From contig JBLILN010000001.1 in NCBI GenBank assembly GCA_047635695.1, forward strand, positions 148,252 through 212,251: a stretch of DNA of 64,000 nt, in the 5' to 3' direction. Both the position numbers and the translations under genes were made by a program. Below, in pieces: positions 50,209 to 59,535 of the stretch (within the stretch, counting starts at the first letter, position 1; each line of letters begins with the position of its first letter). The DNA comes from UBA2136 sp047635695. GTDB taxonomy: Bacteria; Pseudomonadota; Alphaproteobacteria; UBA2136. The notes beneath the pieces were generated by a model. The model searched no databases. It saw nothing but the letters and a program-made list of their open reading frames with translations, and had not been told where the DNA came from.

Positions 50209-51313
50209 ATTAGCGATTATTGCAGCAGGTGCTTCAGGCGGCCATATTTTCCCTGCATTGGCTGTGGCCAATGAGCTTAAAAAGCAAGGTTTCCGCTGTA
50301 TATTTGTTGGTAGAGGTGGTGCATTCTCTCGTATTGTGAAGGAAGATGGCTTCGAAATAAAAGAATTACCCGCCAGTGCTTGGAATGTTAAAAACCCTGT
50401 GCGTAAGCTTATGGCTATTTTTAATTTAATGCGTGCGTTTATACAGGCCTTTAAATTAATTCATCACGAAAAAGCTTCTGTTGTTTTTGGTACTGGTGGT
50501 TACGCAACAGTGGCTGCCGTTTTAGCCGCTAAATTAAGCGGTGTACCAACAGTCATCCAAGAACAAAATGTACTGCCAGGGCGTGCAAACCGCTTCTTGT
50601 CAAAATGGGCTGACCGTGTTTGCTTATCCTTTGAATCTTCACGTCACTATTTGCGTTACCGTGAAGACGTAATGGTGGTAACGGGTAACCCTATCCGTGA
50701 AAAAATTATTAAAGTACGTGATAAAAAGCGTCATAATGATGGTAAATTCCGTATTTTAATCGCTGGGGGTTCACAAGGTGCGCGTATTCTGTCAGACGTC
50801 GTGCCACATGCTGTTAATTTATTGCCACAGGCCATCAAAAAACAAATTGAAATTATTCAACAGACCCGTGCAGAAGACAAACAGCGCGTGATTGACCTGT
50901 ATCATAAATTTGATGTACCCGCACAGGTGGCGATTTTCTTTGATGATCTTGAAAATCAAATGTTGCGCAGTAACCTTGTTATTGCACGCAGTGGCGCAAG
51001 TACCGTGAATGAAACATCATTGCTTGGTCGTGCCGCTATATATGTGCCTCTTAAATTGGCCGACGGCCATCAGATACAAAATGCACGCGCGATGGAAAGC
51101 CTTGGCGCCGCCATTGTGATGGAACAGGCATGTTTTACAGCTGAAAAACTAGCAGAAAAATTAACTGAACTTATTGAAGATAAGGCATTTCTTGCTAAAA
51201 TGGAAAAGTCCGCCTATGATTCAGCAAAAGTGGATGCCGCTAAAAATGTTGCGGCAGAAGTTATAAAGTTAAGCGAAGAAGACCTTTTACACCTTGGCGA
51301 AGAATTTAAATAA
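50192..51313 (+). CDS. murG: UDP-GlcNAc:lipid I GlcNAc transferase MurG
   Basis: This 373-residue GT28 enzyme converts lipid I to lipid II at the inner face of the membrane. Motifs are AAGASGGHIFPALAVA, GTGGYATVAAVLAAKL, VIQEQNVLPGRANRFL, LIAGGSQGARIL and ARSGASTVNE. It overlaps ftsW by 17 bases and lies 29 bases before murC. Length is normal. Confidence 0.96.
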   Translation: MSKRTKLAIIAAGASGGHIFPALAVANELKKQGFRCIFVGRGGAFSRIVKEDGFEIKELPASAWNVKNPVRKLMAIFNLMRAFIQAFKLIHHEKASVVFGTGGYATVAAVLAAKLSGVPTVIQEQNVLPGRANRFLSKWADRVCLSFESSRHYLRYREDVMVVTGNPIREKIIKVRDKKRHNDGKFRILIAGGSQGARILSDVVPHAVNLLPQAIKKQIEIIQQTRAEDKQRVIDLYHKFDVPAQVAIFFDDLENQMLRSNLVIARSGASTVNETSLLGRAAIYVPLKLADGHQIQNARAMESLGAAIVMEQACFTAEKLAEKLTELIEDKAFLAKMEKSAYDSAKVDAAKNVAAEVIKLSEEDLLHLGEEFK

Positions 51314-51342
51314 AAATTTATAAAGAATGAGACAATAAAAAA

Positions 51343-52755
51343 ATGATAGAACTTTTTGGTAAAAACCCAAACACAATGGGGCTGGTACACTTTATTGGTA
51401 TTGGTGGTATTGGTATGAGTGGTCTCGCTGAAATTTTACACGACAATGGTTTCACTGTTCAGGGGTCTGACCTGAGTGAAAATGCTAATGTCAAACGTCT
51501 CAAGGCCAAGGGTGTCGAAATTTTTTATGGGCACGGTGCCGCTTATATAGAAAAAGCATTTCGTGTGGTCATCTCATCCGCTATTCCTGACGATAACCCA
51601 GAACTTGTTGCCGCCAAAAAACTTGGCCTACGTGTGATGCACCGCAGCGAAATTTTGGCTGAAATTTTAAGTAAACATAATTCTATCGCCATTGCCGGCA
51701 CACACGGAAAAACAACAACAACTTCCCTTGTTTTTACCTTGCTTGACTATGCAAAAACAGGTGCGGGTGTGATTAATGGTGGCGTTATATATGCCATTGG
51801 CAGCAATATTAAAGCATCGACAGAAAAAGGTGGTTTAATGGTAGCAGAGGCCGATGAATCGGACGGTTCATTCACTAAAATATCCTCAAAAATTGCCGTG
51901 ATCACCAATATGGACGCCGAGCACATGGAATATTATAAGTCGATGGATAACATGCGCCAGGCTTATGAAAAATTTGCGACGAATACACCAGAAGGCACAG
52001 GTACGATTATTTTAGGCATTGATCACCATGAAGTGGCGGCTTTGGCACAAAAACTAAATGACCGTAAAGTGGTGACTTATGGTTTCTTGGCAGAAGCTGA
52101 TATTTCTGCAAGAAATCTGCGCCAAAATGGTGCGGCAATGGTGTTTGACCTGATGGTAAAAGGGAAAGAATACACAGACTTTCGTTTAAATATGCCAGGT
52201 AAACATAATGTTTTAAACTCACTTGCAGCGATTGCCGTGGCAATAGAATGTGGTGTTGATGTTGATAACTTGCGCCCCGGTTTATTATCTTTTAAAGGTG
52301 TTGGCCGTCGTTTTATTAAAATGGGTATGGCACATGGTGCCTTGGTTATTGACGACTATGCGCACCACCCCGTAGAAATAAAAGCGACCATCCGTGGTAC
52401 AAAACAAGGTTTTATTAACAATAAAGTTGTGGCTGTTATTCAACCACACCGCTATAGCCGCTTGCAGGATTTGTTTGAAGAATTTTCAAAATGTGCTGAT
52501 GACGCGGATGAGGTAGTAATTGTTCCTGTGTATGCGGCGGGTGAAAAGCCAATTGACGGTATTAGCCATGAAACGTTGGCTAAAAAAATGAAGGAAAATG
52601 GCGTTAAAAGTGTTCACACTGTGCAAGATCATAAAGAATTATCTGACCTTATACCGTCACTTGTCACAGACGGCGACATTATTCTTTGTATGGGGGCGGG
52701 TAACATTAACGCTTGGGGCCAATTTTTAGTAAAGACATCACGCTCAATTCAATGA
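51343..52755 (+). CDS. murC: UDP-MurNAc:L-Ala ligase MurC
   Basis: This 470-residue Mur ligase adds L-alanine. The N-terminal domain has FIGIGGIGMSGLAEIL and GSDLSENANVKRL, the ATP loop is IAGTHGKTTTTSLVF, and ADESDGSF and IDDYAHHPVEIKATI follow. It shares an ATGA overlap with murB. Length is normal. Confidence 0.96.
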   Translation: MIELFGKNPNTMGLVHFIGIGGIGMSGLAEILHDNGFTVQGSDLSENANVKRLKAKGVEIFYGHGAAYIEKAFRVVISSAIPDDNPELVAAKKLGLRVMHRSEILAEILSKHNSIAIAGTHGKTTTTSLVFTLLDYAKTGAGVINGGVIYAIGSNIKASTEKGGLMVAEADESDGSFTKISSKIAVITNMDAEHMEYYKSMDNMRQAYEKFATNTPEGTGTIILGIDHHEVAALAQKLNDRKVVTYGFLAEADISARNLRQNGAAMVFDLMVKGKEYTDFRLNMPGKHNVLNSLAAIAVAIECGVDVDNLRPGLLSFKGVGRRFIKMGMAHGALVIDDYAHHPVEIKATIRGTKQGFINNKVVAVIQPHRYSRLQDLFEEFSKCADDADEVVIVPVYAAGEKPIDGISHETLAKKMKENGVKSVHTVQDHKELSDLIPSLVTDGDIILCMGAGNINAWGQFLVKTSRSIQ

Positions 52756-53660
52756 TAAATATAGAAAATCTGCCAAAAATTGATGGCGAATATCAATTTA
52801 ACGCGCCTCTTGCACCTTACACAACCCTAAAAATTGGCGGTAAGGCGGACGTTTTATTTACCCCTCAAAGTCTCGACGAACTTACCAACTTTATGAAGAA
52901 TCTTTCTCTTGACGTACCTGTGACTTTGCTGGGCGAAGGCAGTAACATGATGCTGCGTGATGGTGGTATCCGTGGCGTGGTTATTCGTTTGAATGAAGGT
53001 TTAAATGATGTGACTGTTTTGGGTAATATCATCACAGCAGGTGCAGGTGCAACGGGCGGTAAGGTAGCCAGAGCCGCAAGGGAACATGAGCTCACAGGCA
53101 TTGAGTTTTTATGCGGTATTCCAGGTTCTGTTGGTGGTGCTTTAAAAATGAATGCGGGTGCTTATGGTCATGAAACGGCCGATATTTTACAGTCTGTACG
53201 TGTTTTAACCCCAACAGGTGATATTAAAACGCTTTTACCAGAAGATCTTGATTTTTCATATCGTCTTAGCCACTTACCAGTGGGTTGGTTGTTTTTAGAG
53301 GCGACATTTGTGCTTAAAAAAGGCAATAAGCAAGATATTCGCCATAAGATGCGCCAAATTAATAAAGACAGAGCCACAAGCCAGCCTTTAAATAAACCCA
53401 GCAGCGGCAGTTGGTTTAAAAATATTACTTTAGAAGATGGTGAAAAAATACATGCATGGCAAGCCGTTGACGAAGCGGGTTGTAGAGGAATGACTTTTGG
53501 CGGTGCGCAAGTGAGTGAAAAACACTGTAATTTCTTCATTAATGCCCATAATGCGACAGCAACGGATATGGAAACCCTTACCGAAATGGTTGAGAAACAG
53601 GTTTACGATAAGCTTGGTATCGTCCTTCAGCGTGAAGTACGTTTTATCGGTGAACGCTAA
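52752..53660 (+). CDS. murB: UDP-N-acetylenolpyruvoylglucosamine reductase MurB
   Basis: This FAD enzyme of about 302 residues makes UDP-MurNAc. Motifs are NAPLAPYTTLKIGGKADVLF, LGEGSNMMLRDGGIRGVVI, GIPGSVGGALKMNAGAYG and QPLNKPSSGSWFKN, with NAHNATATDM near the end. The ATG at 52752 overlaps the murC stop as ATGA; an upstream in-frame ATG at 52713 lies deep in murC and is not used. It is the compact type II form seen in alphaproteobacteria. Confidence 0.96.
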   Translation: MINIENLPKIDGEYQFNAPLAPYTTLKIGGKADVLFTPQSLDELTNFMKNLSLDVPVTLLGEGSNMMLRDGGIRGVVIRLNEGLNDVTVLGNIITAGAGATGGKVARAAREHELTGIEFLCGIPGSVGGALKMNAGAYGHETADILQSVRVLTPTGDIKTLLPEDLDFSYRLSHLPVGWLFLEATFVLKKGNKQDIRHKMRQINKDRATSQPLNKPSSGSWFKNITLEDGEKIHAWQAVDEAGCRGMTFGGAQVSEKHCNFFINAHNATATDMETLTEMVEKQVYDKLGIVLQREVRFIGER

Positions 53661-53736
53661 ATAAATTTTTATCTCTATTTTCGCTACCATTTTATGTATG
53701 ATATTCTAAGTTTAGATTTAAAAAGTGAGATCAGTG

Positions 53737-54684
53737 ATGCAAGAAAATATCGTTATTTTATTTGGTGGGCCAGGGGGCGAAGCCGAAGTTTCTAGAAATA
53801 CAGCTAAGTCAATTGAAACGGCAATGGTCGACCTTGACCTAACTTATTCGACACTAGAATTTTGCCCCAAAACATGGGTGCATGACCTCATTTCACTTAA
53901 ACCCACGTTTGTTTTTATTGCCATGCACGGTAGCCCAGGTGAAGACGGTACGGTTCAAGCTGTTTTGACAAGCTTGCAATTACCATATAACGGCAGTGAT
54001 ATGCGATCCTCAACACTTGCAATGGATAAGTCTATCGCTAAAAAACTGTTTGCAACGCAAGGGTTGGATGTAGCGAAGGAAGGGTTTATCTCCGAAAATC
54101 AAGCTATTCCAAGTGACCTATCGGCTTTGTCTGTGGATTTACCCGCGGTTTTTAAACCCAACAATGGTGGGTCCTCTGTGGGTATTGAAATTGTTCGCAG
54201 TCAAAATGAATGGCCAGCCGCCTTTGAACGCTTGTCTGCAGCACAAAAAGAAAATAAAACGAACTGGCTTGTGGAAGAATTTATTCACGGACGTGAACTC
54301 ACTATCCCTGTGTTGGGAAATAAAACTTTAGGCGTCATGGAGATAACAAGTGACGGCCATAATTTTTATGACTATAGTGCAAAATATGAGGTTGGGGGGA
54401 GCCAACACATATACCCTGCTCCAATTGCAACAGAGGTCAGAAAAGAAGCTGAGCTTTTGGCTTTAAAAGCGCATAAAAGTTTAGGTTGCACTGGCGTTAG
54501 TCGGGTAGACTTTAGATATGATGAAGAAAAGAACCGTTTGGTTGTTCTCGAGGTAAATACATTACCAGGGATGACAGCAACAAGCCTTGTGCCAGAAGTT
54601 GCAAATTATAACGGTATATCTTTTTCTTCTTTAATTTCGTGGATAATTGAGGACGGTAAGTGCAGACAAAAGGACAAAAACTAA
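53737..54684 (+). CDS. ddl: D-alanine--D-alanine ligase
   Basis: This enzyme of 315 residues makes D-Ala-D-Ala in an ATP-grasp reaction. Motifs are ILFGGPGGEAEVSRNTA, FIAMHGSPGEDGTVQA, LAMDKSIAKKLF, FKPNNGGSSVGIEIV and LVVLEVNTLPGMTATSLVPE. I start at the ATG at 53737, preceded by GTGAGA; a GTG at 53725 is the track start. It overlaps ftsQ by 25 bases. The gap after murB is 76 bases, one of the few in the cluster. Confidence 0.95.
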   Translation: MQENIVILFGGPGGEAEVSRNTAKSIETAMVDLDLTYSTLEFCPKTWVHDLISLKPTFVFIAMHGSPGEDGTVQAVLTSLQLPYNGSDMRSSTLAMDKSIAKKLFATQGLDVAKEGFISENQAIPSDLSALSVDLPAVFKPNNGGSSVGIEIVRSQNEWPAAFERLSAAQKENKTNWLVEEFIHGRELTIPVLGNKTLGVMEITSDGHNFYDYSAKYEVGGSQHIYPAPIATEVRKEAELLALKAHKSLGCTGVSRVDFRYDEEKNRLVVLEVNTLPGMTATSLVPEVANYNGISFSSLISWIIEDGKCRQKDKN

Positions 54685-55448
54685 AGAGACCCAAAAAGCT
54701 TCAAAAGAAGCTTGTTATACGTGTGCTTTTAAGTTTTGTTGCTCTGGCTCTTGTCTATGGTGCCTCTATTGTTATTCCTAAAGTTTCTGACGACGTGAGC
54801 GAATTCGTGGCACGTAGTATTGACGCCAAGCTCGAAAAAATTCTTGTTACAGGCACAAAAAACATCGATCACAAAGAACTTTTAACATCTCTTGGGCTTG
54901 TAAAAGGTGATTCCCTTATTGGTTTTGACGCTGCGGCTGTCAGAGAAAACATACAAGATATTTCATGGGTCAAAGAAGCCGTTGTTGAACGTCAATTACC
55001 ATCTACACTTAAAGTGACTATTTATGAATATACACCCATTGCAAGGCTAGAAAGCGACGATGGCCTATGGTTGGTTGATTCTAACGGTCATGAAATTAAC
55101 GCAGTGGCCATAAATGATTTTATGCATTTACCGCTTTTACGTGGGGAAAATGCTGCAGAACAAGCGGCTGAGCTCTTTGGTTTGCTTATGAGTAAAAATA
55201 TTAAGCTTGGCGAACAAGTTGTTGAGGCACGTTATATTGGTGACAGACGTTGGGACATTGCCTTTCATTCAGGTGTATGGGTTCAATTACCAGAAAATAA
55301 CCCCGAGCAAGCGCTTGATATATTAAAAAAATTAGATGCTAAAAAGGGTGTTTTAGCAATGGACGGTGGCGTGGTGGATTTACGTCTCGAAGACCGCATT
55401 GTATTGCGATTACCACCACACAAAAAGTTGAAAGAGAGGATTTTATAA
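54660..55448 (+). CDS. ftsQ: Cell division protein FtsQ
   Basis: This 262-residue bitopic protein has a basic cytoplasmic start (KLKRPKKLQKKL), one membrane segment (VLLSFVALALVYGASIVI), a POTRA domain (KILVTGTKNIDHKELLTSLG) and a beta domain ending in VVDLRLEDRIVLRLP. It recruits FtsL/FtsB and later divisome parts. It starts with GTG within ddl, with GAGGA upstream, and ends one base before ftsA. Confidence 0.93.
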   Translation: MQTKGQKLKRPKKLQKKLVIRVLLSFVALALVYGASIVIPKVSDDVSEFVARSIDAKLEKILVTGTKNIDHKELLTSLGLVKGDSLIGFDAAAVRENIQDISWVKEAVVERQLPSTLKVTIYEYTPIARLESDDGLWLVDSNGHEINAVAINDFMHLPLLRGENAAEQAAELFGLLMSKNIKLGEQVVEARYIGDRRWDIAFHSGVWVQLPENNPEQALDILKKLDAKKGVLAMDGGVVDLRLEDRIVLRLPPHKKLKERIL

Positions 55449-55449
55449 T

Positions 55450-56694
55450 ATGGCTAAAGGGAACTATATTGCAGGTTTAGATATTGGTGGTAGCAAAGTG
55501 ACCTGTTTTATTGCAGAGCTGGACGACTTTTATAATCCTCGTATTATTGGTTATGGACAACATGTTTCGCATGGTATGAAGCGTGGCATGATCATTGACA
55601 TGGACCGTACTGAAACGGCTATCCGTGAAGCGGTTGCTGGTGCTGAAGAAATGGCAGACGTTTCTATCAGTGGTGTTTACGTTAGTCTAGGGGGTGTTCA
55701 CCTACGTAGCCATATGACCGACGGTTTGGTTGTTCTGAACCAACATGAAATTACAGACGTTGACATTAACAAAGTTATTGACGTTGCAAGAGCGAAGCAG
55801 CTTGAAGGCGACCGTCAAATTATTCATGCACAACCTGTGCGCTATGTTCTTGATAACCATACAGATATTCGTGACCCACGTGGCATGACAGGTTCACGCC
55901 TCGAATCAGAAGTACATATTATTTCAGCGGCATCAAACGCTGTGCGTAATGTTGTGCGCTGTGTTGAACGTTGTAACCTTGATATTGAAGATATCGTTGT
56001 TCAGCCTTATGCATCAGCCATGGCTTGCCTTGTGCCTGATGAAAAAGAATTAGGCGTTTGTCTTGTTGATATTGGTGGTGGGACTTGTGATATTGCTATT
56101 TACGCTGAAGGTGTATTGCTTTATACAGCCGTATTGCCAGTAGGTGGTAACCATATAACAAGTGACATTGCCCGTGGCTTGTCAACACCTATCTCCTATG
56201 CAGAGCGTATCAAAAACCTTTATGGTTGCGCGCTTGCTTCCTTGGTTGCCGCAGACGATAACATCGACATTCCGCATGTGGGTGAAGACGAAGATGCTGC
56301 CACTGGCCACGTTACACGCGGTGCACTTGCAGGCATTATTCAACCACGCTGTGAAGAAATCCTTGAAATGGTACGCGACAAAATTGAACAATCAGGCTTT
56401 GAATCAGTAATCGGTCGCCGTGTTGTTTTAACAGGCGGTGCATCTCAACTTGAAGGTATGAAACAGCTTTCTGAAGTGGTTCTCGACAAAAATGTGCGTC
56501 TGGCACGCCCTGTTGAGCTTGAAGGTTTAACAGATATGTCTTCTCTGCCACAGTTCTCCACAGTTTCTGGTTTGGTTGTACATGGGGCAAAAGAGTATGC
56601 TTCACAGCAAAGAAACAGAGCTGTAACCCGCAAGTTTACTGATTTGTTTGCACATTTAAATAAATGGTTAAAGGACGCTTTTCACACTGGCTAA
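55450..56694 (+). CDS. ftsA: Cell division protein FtsA
   Basis: This 414-residue actin-like ATPase tethers FtsZ to the membrane. Motifs are IAGLDIGGSKVTCFIAEL, the phosphate loops VDIGGGTCDIAIY and LTGGASQLEGM, and the C-terminal amphipathic helix FAHLNKWLKDAF. It follows ftsQ after one base. An 82-base gap before ftsZ may hold a separate promoter. Confidence 0.96.
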   Translation: MAKGNYIAGLDIGGSKVTCFIAELDDFYNPRIIGYGQHVSHGMKRGMIIDMDRTETAIREAVAGAEEMADVSISGVYVSLGGVHLRSHMTDGLVVLNQHEITDVDINKVIDVARAKQLEGDRQIIHAQPVRYVLDNHTDIRDPRGMTGSRLESEVHIISAASNAVRNVVRCVERCNLDIEDIVVQPYASAMACLVPDEKELGVCLVDIGGGTCDIAIYAEGVLLYTAVLPVGGNHITSDIARGLSTPISYAERIKNLYGCALASLVAADDNIDIPHVGEDEDAATGHVTRGALAGIIQPRCEEILEMVRDKIEQSGFESVIGRRVVLTGGASQLEGMKQLSEVVLDKNVRLARPVELEGLTDMSSLPQFSTVSGLVVHGAKEYASQQRNRAVTRKFTDLFAHLNKWLKDAFHTG

Positions 56695-56776
56695 AAATAT
56701 TTTTTTAGAGTATTATTTTAAAAAATTAGTTACTCTCAATGAATAGTAAATAACACAGCACAAGGAAGGTTTAACT

Positions 56777-57979
56777 ATGTCGTTAAATATCAGTATGATC
56801 GAAGAACAACCACATCAACCACGTATTGCAGTTATTGGCTGTGGTGGCGCAGGTTGTAATGCTTTACGCAATATGATCGAAGCCGATCTTCAGGGGGTTT
56901 CATTTATCGCCGCAAATACTGACCTTCAAGCGCTTGACGTTAATCCAGCCGAAACAAAAATTGTTTTAGGTACAGAAATTACTGAAGGCCTTGGTGCTGG
57001 TGCAAACCCAGAAGTGGGTGCCGCCGCTGCAGAAGAATCATACGAAGAAATTTCAGAAGCTATTCGTGGCTCACACATGGTGTTTATCACCGCTGGTATG
57101 GGTGGCGGAACAGGGACAGGTGCTGTACCCGTTGTTGCACGCGCTGCGAAAGAACAAGGTATTCTAACTGTTGCTGTTGTTACAAAACCTTTCGGCTTTG
57201 AAGGATCACGTCGTATGCGTGTTGCTGAAGCAGGCATTGAAGAACTACAAAACTGTGTTGACACTGTTATTATTATTCCTAACCAAAACTTATTCCGTAT
57301 CGCAACTGAACGCACATCACTACAAGATGCCTTCAAGCTTGCTGATGAAGTTCTATACAAAGGTGTACGTGGCGTAACTGACCTTATGATCGTTCCTGGT
57401 TTTATTAACCTCGACTTTAACGATATTAAAACAGTTATGTCTGAAATGGGCCAAGCGCTTATGGGTACAGGTGAAGCTGAAGGTGAACGTCGTGCAATTA
57501 TGGCAGCTGAAATGGCTATTTCAAGCCCATTGCTTGATGGTATCTCTATGAGCGGTGCACGTGGTGTGTTGATTAACATCACAGGTGGCGACGACATGAC
57601 ACTTTACGAAGTGGATGAAGCGGCTAACCGTATCCGTGAAGAAGTTGACCCTGATGCCAACATTATTTTCGGTACAGCATGTGATCCAAAACTAGGTAGC
57701 AAAATTCGCGTCAGTGTTGTTGCAACGGGTTTACAAGGTAGCTTACACGGCCGCCGCCCAACAACAAGCACATCCTTGAACACAAACGCTATTGCAAAAG
57801 CAAAAATTGAAAAAGCAAAAGTTGAAAACACAGTAGAAGCAGCACTTGAAGCAACTGTTGAAGTTTCCCCAAATGTTAAAGATTTTGGTGCAGCTGCGCA
57901 AAAGCAAGAAGAGAAGAAATCATTGTTTGATGATATCGACCTCGATATCCCTGCCTTTCTACGCAGGCAAGCTAACTAA
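56777..57979 (+). CDS. ftsZ: Cell division protein FtsZ
   Basis: This 400-residue tubulin-like GTPase forms the division ring. GCGGAGCNALRNMI is the nucleotide loop, GMGGGTGTGAVPVVARAA the tubulin signature, and NLDFNDIKTVM the synergy loop. The linker after about residue 320 is short (roughly 60 residues, Ala/Lys/Val rich) and ends with the C-terminal peptide DIDLDIPAFLRRQ that binds FtsA and other partners. Many alphaproteobacterial FtsZ proteins have longer linkers. AAGGAAGG precedes the start. A terminator follows at 58106. Confidence 0.97.
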   Translation: MSLNISMIEEQPHQPRIAVIGCGGAGCNALRNMIEADLQGVSFIAANTDLQALDVNPAETKIVLGTEITEGLGAGANPEVGAAAAEESYEEISEAIRGSHMVFITAGMGGGTGTGAVPVVARAAKEQGILTVAVVTKPFGFEGSRRMRVAEAGIEELQNCVDTVIIIPNQNLFRIATERTSLQDAFKLADEVLYKGVRGVTDLMIVPGFINLDFNDIKTVMSEMGQALMGTGEAEGERRAIMAAEMAISSPLLDGISMSGARGVLINITGGDDMTLYEVDEAANRIREEVDPDANIIFGTACDPKLGSKIRVSVVATGLQGSLHGRRPTTSTSLNTNAIAKAKIEKAKVENTVEAALEATVEVSPNVKDFGAAAQKQEEKKSLFDDIDLDIPAFLRRQAN

Positions 57980-58006
57980 GGCTATTAATTCACTTTTGTG
58001 CGGTCG

Positions 58007-58025
58007 CGTTTAGGTAAACTAAACG
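58007..58025. repeat. Perfect 7-bp inverted repeat after ftsZ
   Basis: CGTTTAG (58007-58013) and CTAAACG (58019-58025) pair around GTAAA, 28 bases after the ftsZ stop. There is no T-run, so an mRNA 3' end structure or a binding site is more likely than a terminator. Confidence 0.35.
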
Positions 58026-58105
58026 TTGCCCTGCAAAAATAAATTTCTAACCTTACTTATTATTGCCTGAAATAATTAAGCGTTTGCGAATAAAAACAAT
58101 AACGC

Positions 58106-58136
58106 AAAAAAAAGCCCCTCATTGAGGGGTTTTTTC
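58106..58136 (+). terminator. Terminator of the dcw cluster
   Basis: GCCCCTC pairs with GAGGGGT around ATT, with a long A-run before and a T-run after it. It closes the cluster and may also stop the opposing minus-strand genes. Confidence 0.85.
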
Positions 58137-58157
58137 GTCATTACTAACTAATTTATT

Positions 58158-58382
58158 TTAAGTTTTTACATCTGTAGTTCTTATGGCTATATGAAGTTTT
58201 ATGGACATATAAGTAAAAATTGAAATAGCAGTTATCATAGTAATTGTAGGAAGTAATCTTGCAGAGATATTTTGCTGTATTGTAGAAGAGAGAGCTGGGT
58301 GTGCTATAATTCCTGTGATTAAAAGTAATAAAATAGACCATTTCCAGTTGTTGTAGGTTTTGCTAAAGTTTGATTTAGGCAT
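58158..58382 (-). CDS. Small protein with two membrane segments
   Basis: This 74-residue protein has two hydrophobic helices (WSILLLLITGIIAHPAL and ITMITAISIFTYMSIKLHI). I do not recognise it. The ATG at 58382 is chosen because GGAG lies 7 bases upstream; the ATG at 58388 sits too close to that site. It is the last gene of a minus-strand cassette of three very small genes between ftsZ and lpxC. Confidence 0.5.
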   Translation of the reverse strand: MPKSNFSKTYNNWKWSILLLLITGIIAHPALSSTIQQNISARLLPTITMITAISIFTYMSIKLHIAIRTTDVKT

Positions 58383-58384
58383 AA

Positions 58385-58657
58385 TCATTCTCCATTTGCA
58401 GGTTTGGGGAGTTTTTTAACGTGAGTAACCTGTTTTTGGGTTCCTCCGCTATGTGAACATGGTAAATCAAAAATATTCGATTCACTTACTCCATCTTTGA
58501 GTAGTTGATGTATCTTGTCAGCGCCTATATCGGGACGAAAAAAATAAATAGATTCTATACGCTCGAACAGTTCAGGATCAACATCTTTTTCTGAAAGTGT
58601 AATGCCATGGCTAATATGTATGTTATTAACCTGGTAGCAATGGCTTGATATGTTCAT
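58385..58657 (-). CDS. Hypothetical small protein
   Basis: This 90-residue protein is not recognised. It is soluble and rich in His, Ser and acidic residues at its start (NISSHCYQVNNIHISHGITL), followed by a helical part (KDVDPELFERIESIYFF, GADKIHQLLKDGV). GGAG lies about 8 bases before the ATG. The middle segment looks like a small helical bundle, perhaps a protein-binding domain. It ends 2 bases before the next gene. Confidence 0.5.
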   Translation of the reverse strand: MNISSHCYQVNNIHISHGITLSEKDVDPELFERIESIYFFRPDIGADKIHQLLKDGVSESNIFDLPCSHSGGTQKQVTHVKKLPKPANGE

Positions 58658-58660
58658 GGG

Positions 58661-58735
58661 CTATGCTCCAAGTTCAGGTTTAGGTGGCGGGGTGAATTCA
58701 TCAAAGGGTTTTAGGGGGTTGCAACGGCTACACAT
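58661..58735 (-). CDS. 24-residue CxxC microprotein
   Basis: The peptide begins MCSRCNPLKPFDEF and ends with a Pro-rich tail; the CxxC could bind zinc or iron. I start at the ATG at 58735, where GGAG lies 6 bases upstream; an ATG at 58747 would add four residues without a ribosome binding site. Its stop is 3 bases before the start of the 90-residue gene, whose own ribosome binding site lies inside its last codons. That tight packing is the main argument that it is real. Confidence 0.4.
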   Translation of the reverse strand: MCSRCNPLKPFDEFTPPPKPELGA

Positions 58736-58822
58736 AGGTAACTCCATGGTTTAAGAAAAGAAATAAAAATGTTTCGGATACTACTGAATAATATATAATG
58801 CTTACTGTTTCAAGTCTTTGTA

Positions 58823-58850
58823 CAAAAAAGCCCTCAAATAAGGGCCTTTT
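58823..58850 (-). terminator. Terminator of the NUDIX gene
   Basis: On the minus strand GGCCCTT and GAGGGCT form a stem followed by a T-run. It overlaps the last bases of the coding region. Confidence 0.7.
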
Positions 58851-59379
58851 AGTTCGATATATTAATGGGTGGAGGTAAATGGCCTGATTTAACCATAATG
58901 TTTGCTACCTCTGGTAACCATGAGCAGGGGTGCAAATGAATTTCATTATGCTGTATATGCATAATGGCTTTCACTTCAGCTTTGTCCTTTGCAATAGCCA
59001 ATTTTGCCATTTTTTTGCTTATTCTAAGTGTCCAGATAAGCTGAATATTACTTTGCATGCCACCAGCAGGGTTTTGTTCGGCGCAGTGGCGAATATAGGC
59101 GACGTTTGATTGTGTGAAGGCATTTGGCTTAATTGCCTTTTCAAACGGAACACCAAACTCTTCACGTATTTCACGGCGTAAGCCAGTAATGATATTTTCA
59201 GGCGGTTTTTTAGCACATGTTTTTCCGTTTAAATAACCACCTGTAATGCTGATGCGGCTATCAGGGGTACAAAGTGCATCACTGCGTTCTTGTAATAAGA
59301 GTATAGTGCCATCATTGGTTTCGTAGTAAAAGATGACGCCCGTTGCAACCGAGTGCATGGGGAAGTTATATTTGTACAT
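58849..59379 (-). CDS. NUDIX hydrolase family protein
   Basis: This 176-residue protein has the NUDIX fold. The box is present with a longer first half (GGYLNGKTCAKKPPENII, then TGLRREIREEFG), so REIREE supplies the metal-binding glutamates. The N-terminus reads VATGVIFYYETNDGTILLLQ. The substrate is unknown. GAGGTA precedes the ATG. It is divergent from lpxC. Confidence 0.8.
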   Translation of the reverse strand: MYKYNFPMHSVATGVIFYYETNDGTILLLQERSDALCTPDSRISITGGYLNGKTCAKKPPENIITGLRREIREEFGVPFEKAIKPNAFTQSNVAYIRHCAEQNPAGGMQSNIQLIWTLRISKKMAKLAIAKDKAEVKAIMHIQHNEIHLHPCSWLPEVANIMVKSGHLPPPINISN

Positions 59380-59535
59380 AGCTGTACCTCAAAAAGAGAA
59401 GAAAAAGATATAAGATATTGTTTATGCATCGTAGTGTAGTGGTTCTGCATTTGAAGCCAATAGTTTAAATAGAACTACCGTTTAAGGTTAAAATTTGTTA
59501 TACATAAAGGGCTATAAACCTAAGGAAAATATATA

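Noticed and set aside
56926..57597. 223-codon minus-strand ORF inside ftsZ
   Set aside because: It lies wholly antisense to a highly conserved gene and has no recognisable domain; codon bias of ftsZ explains it.
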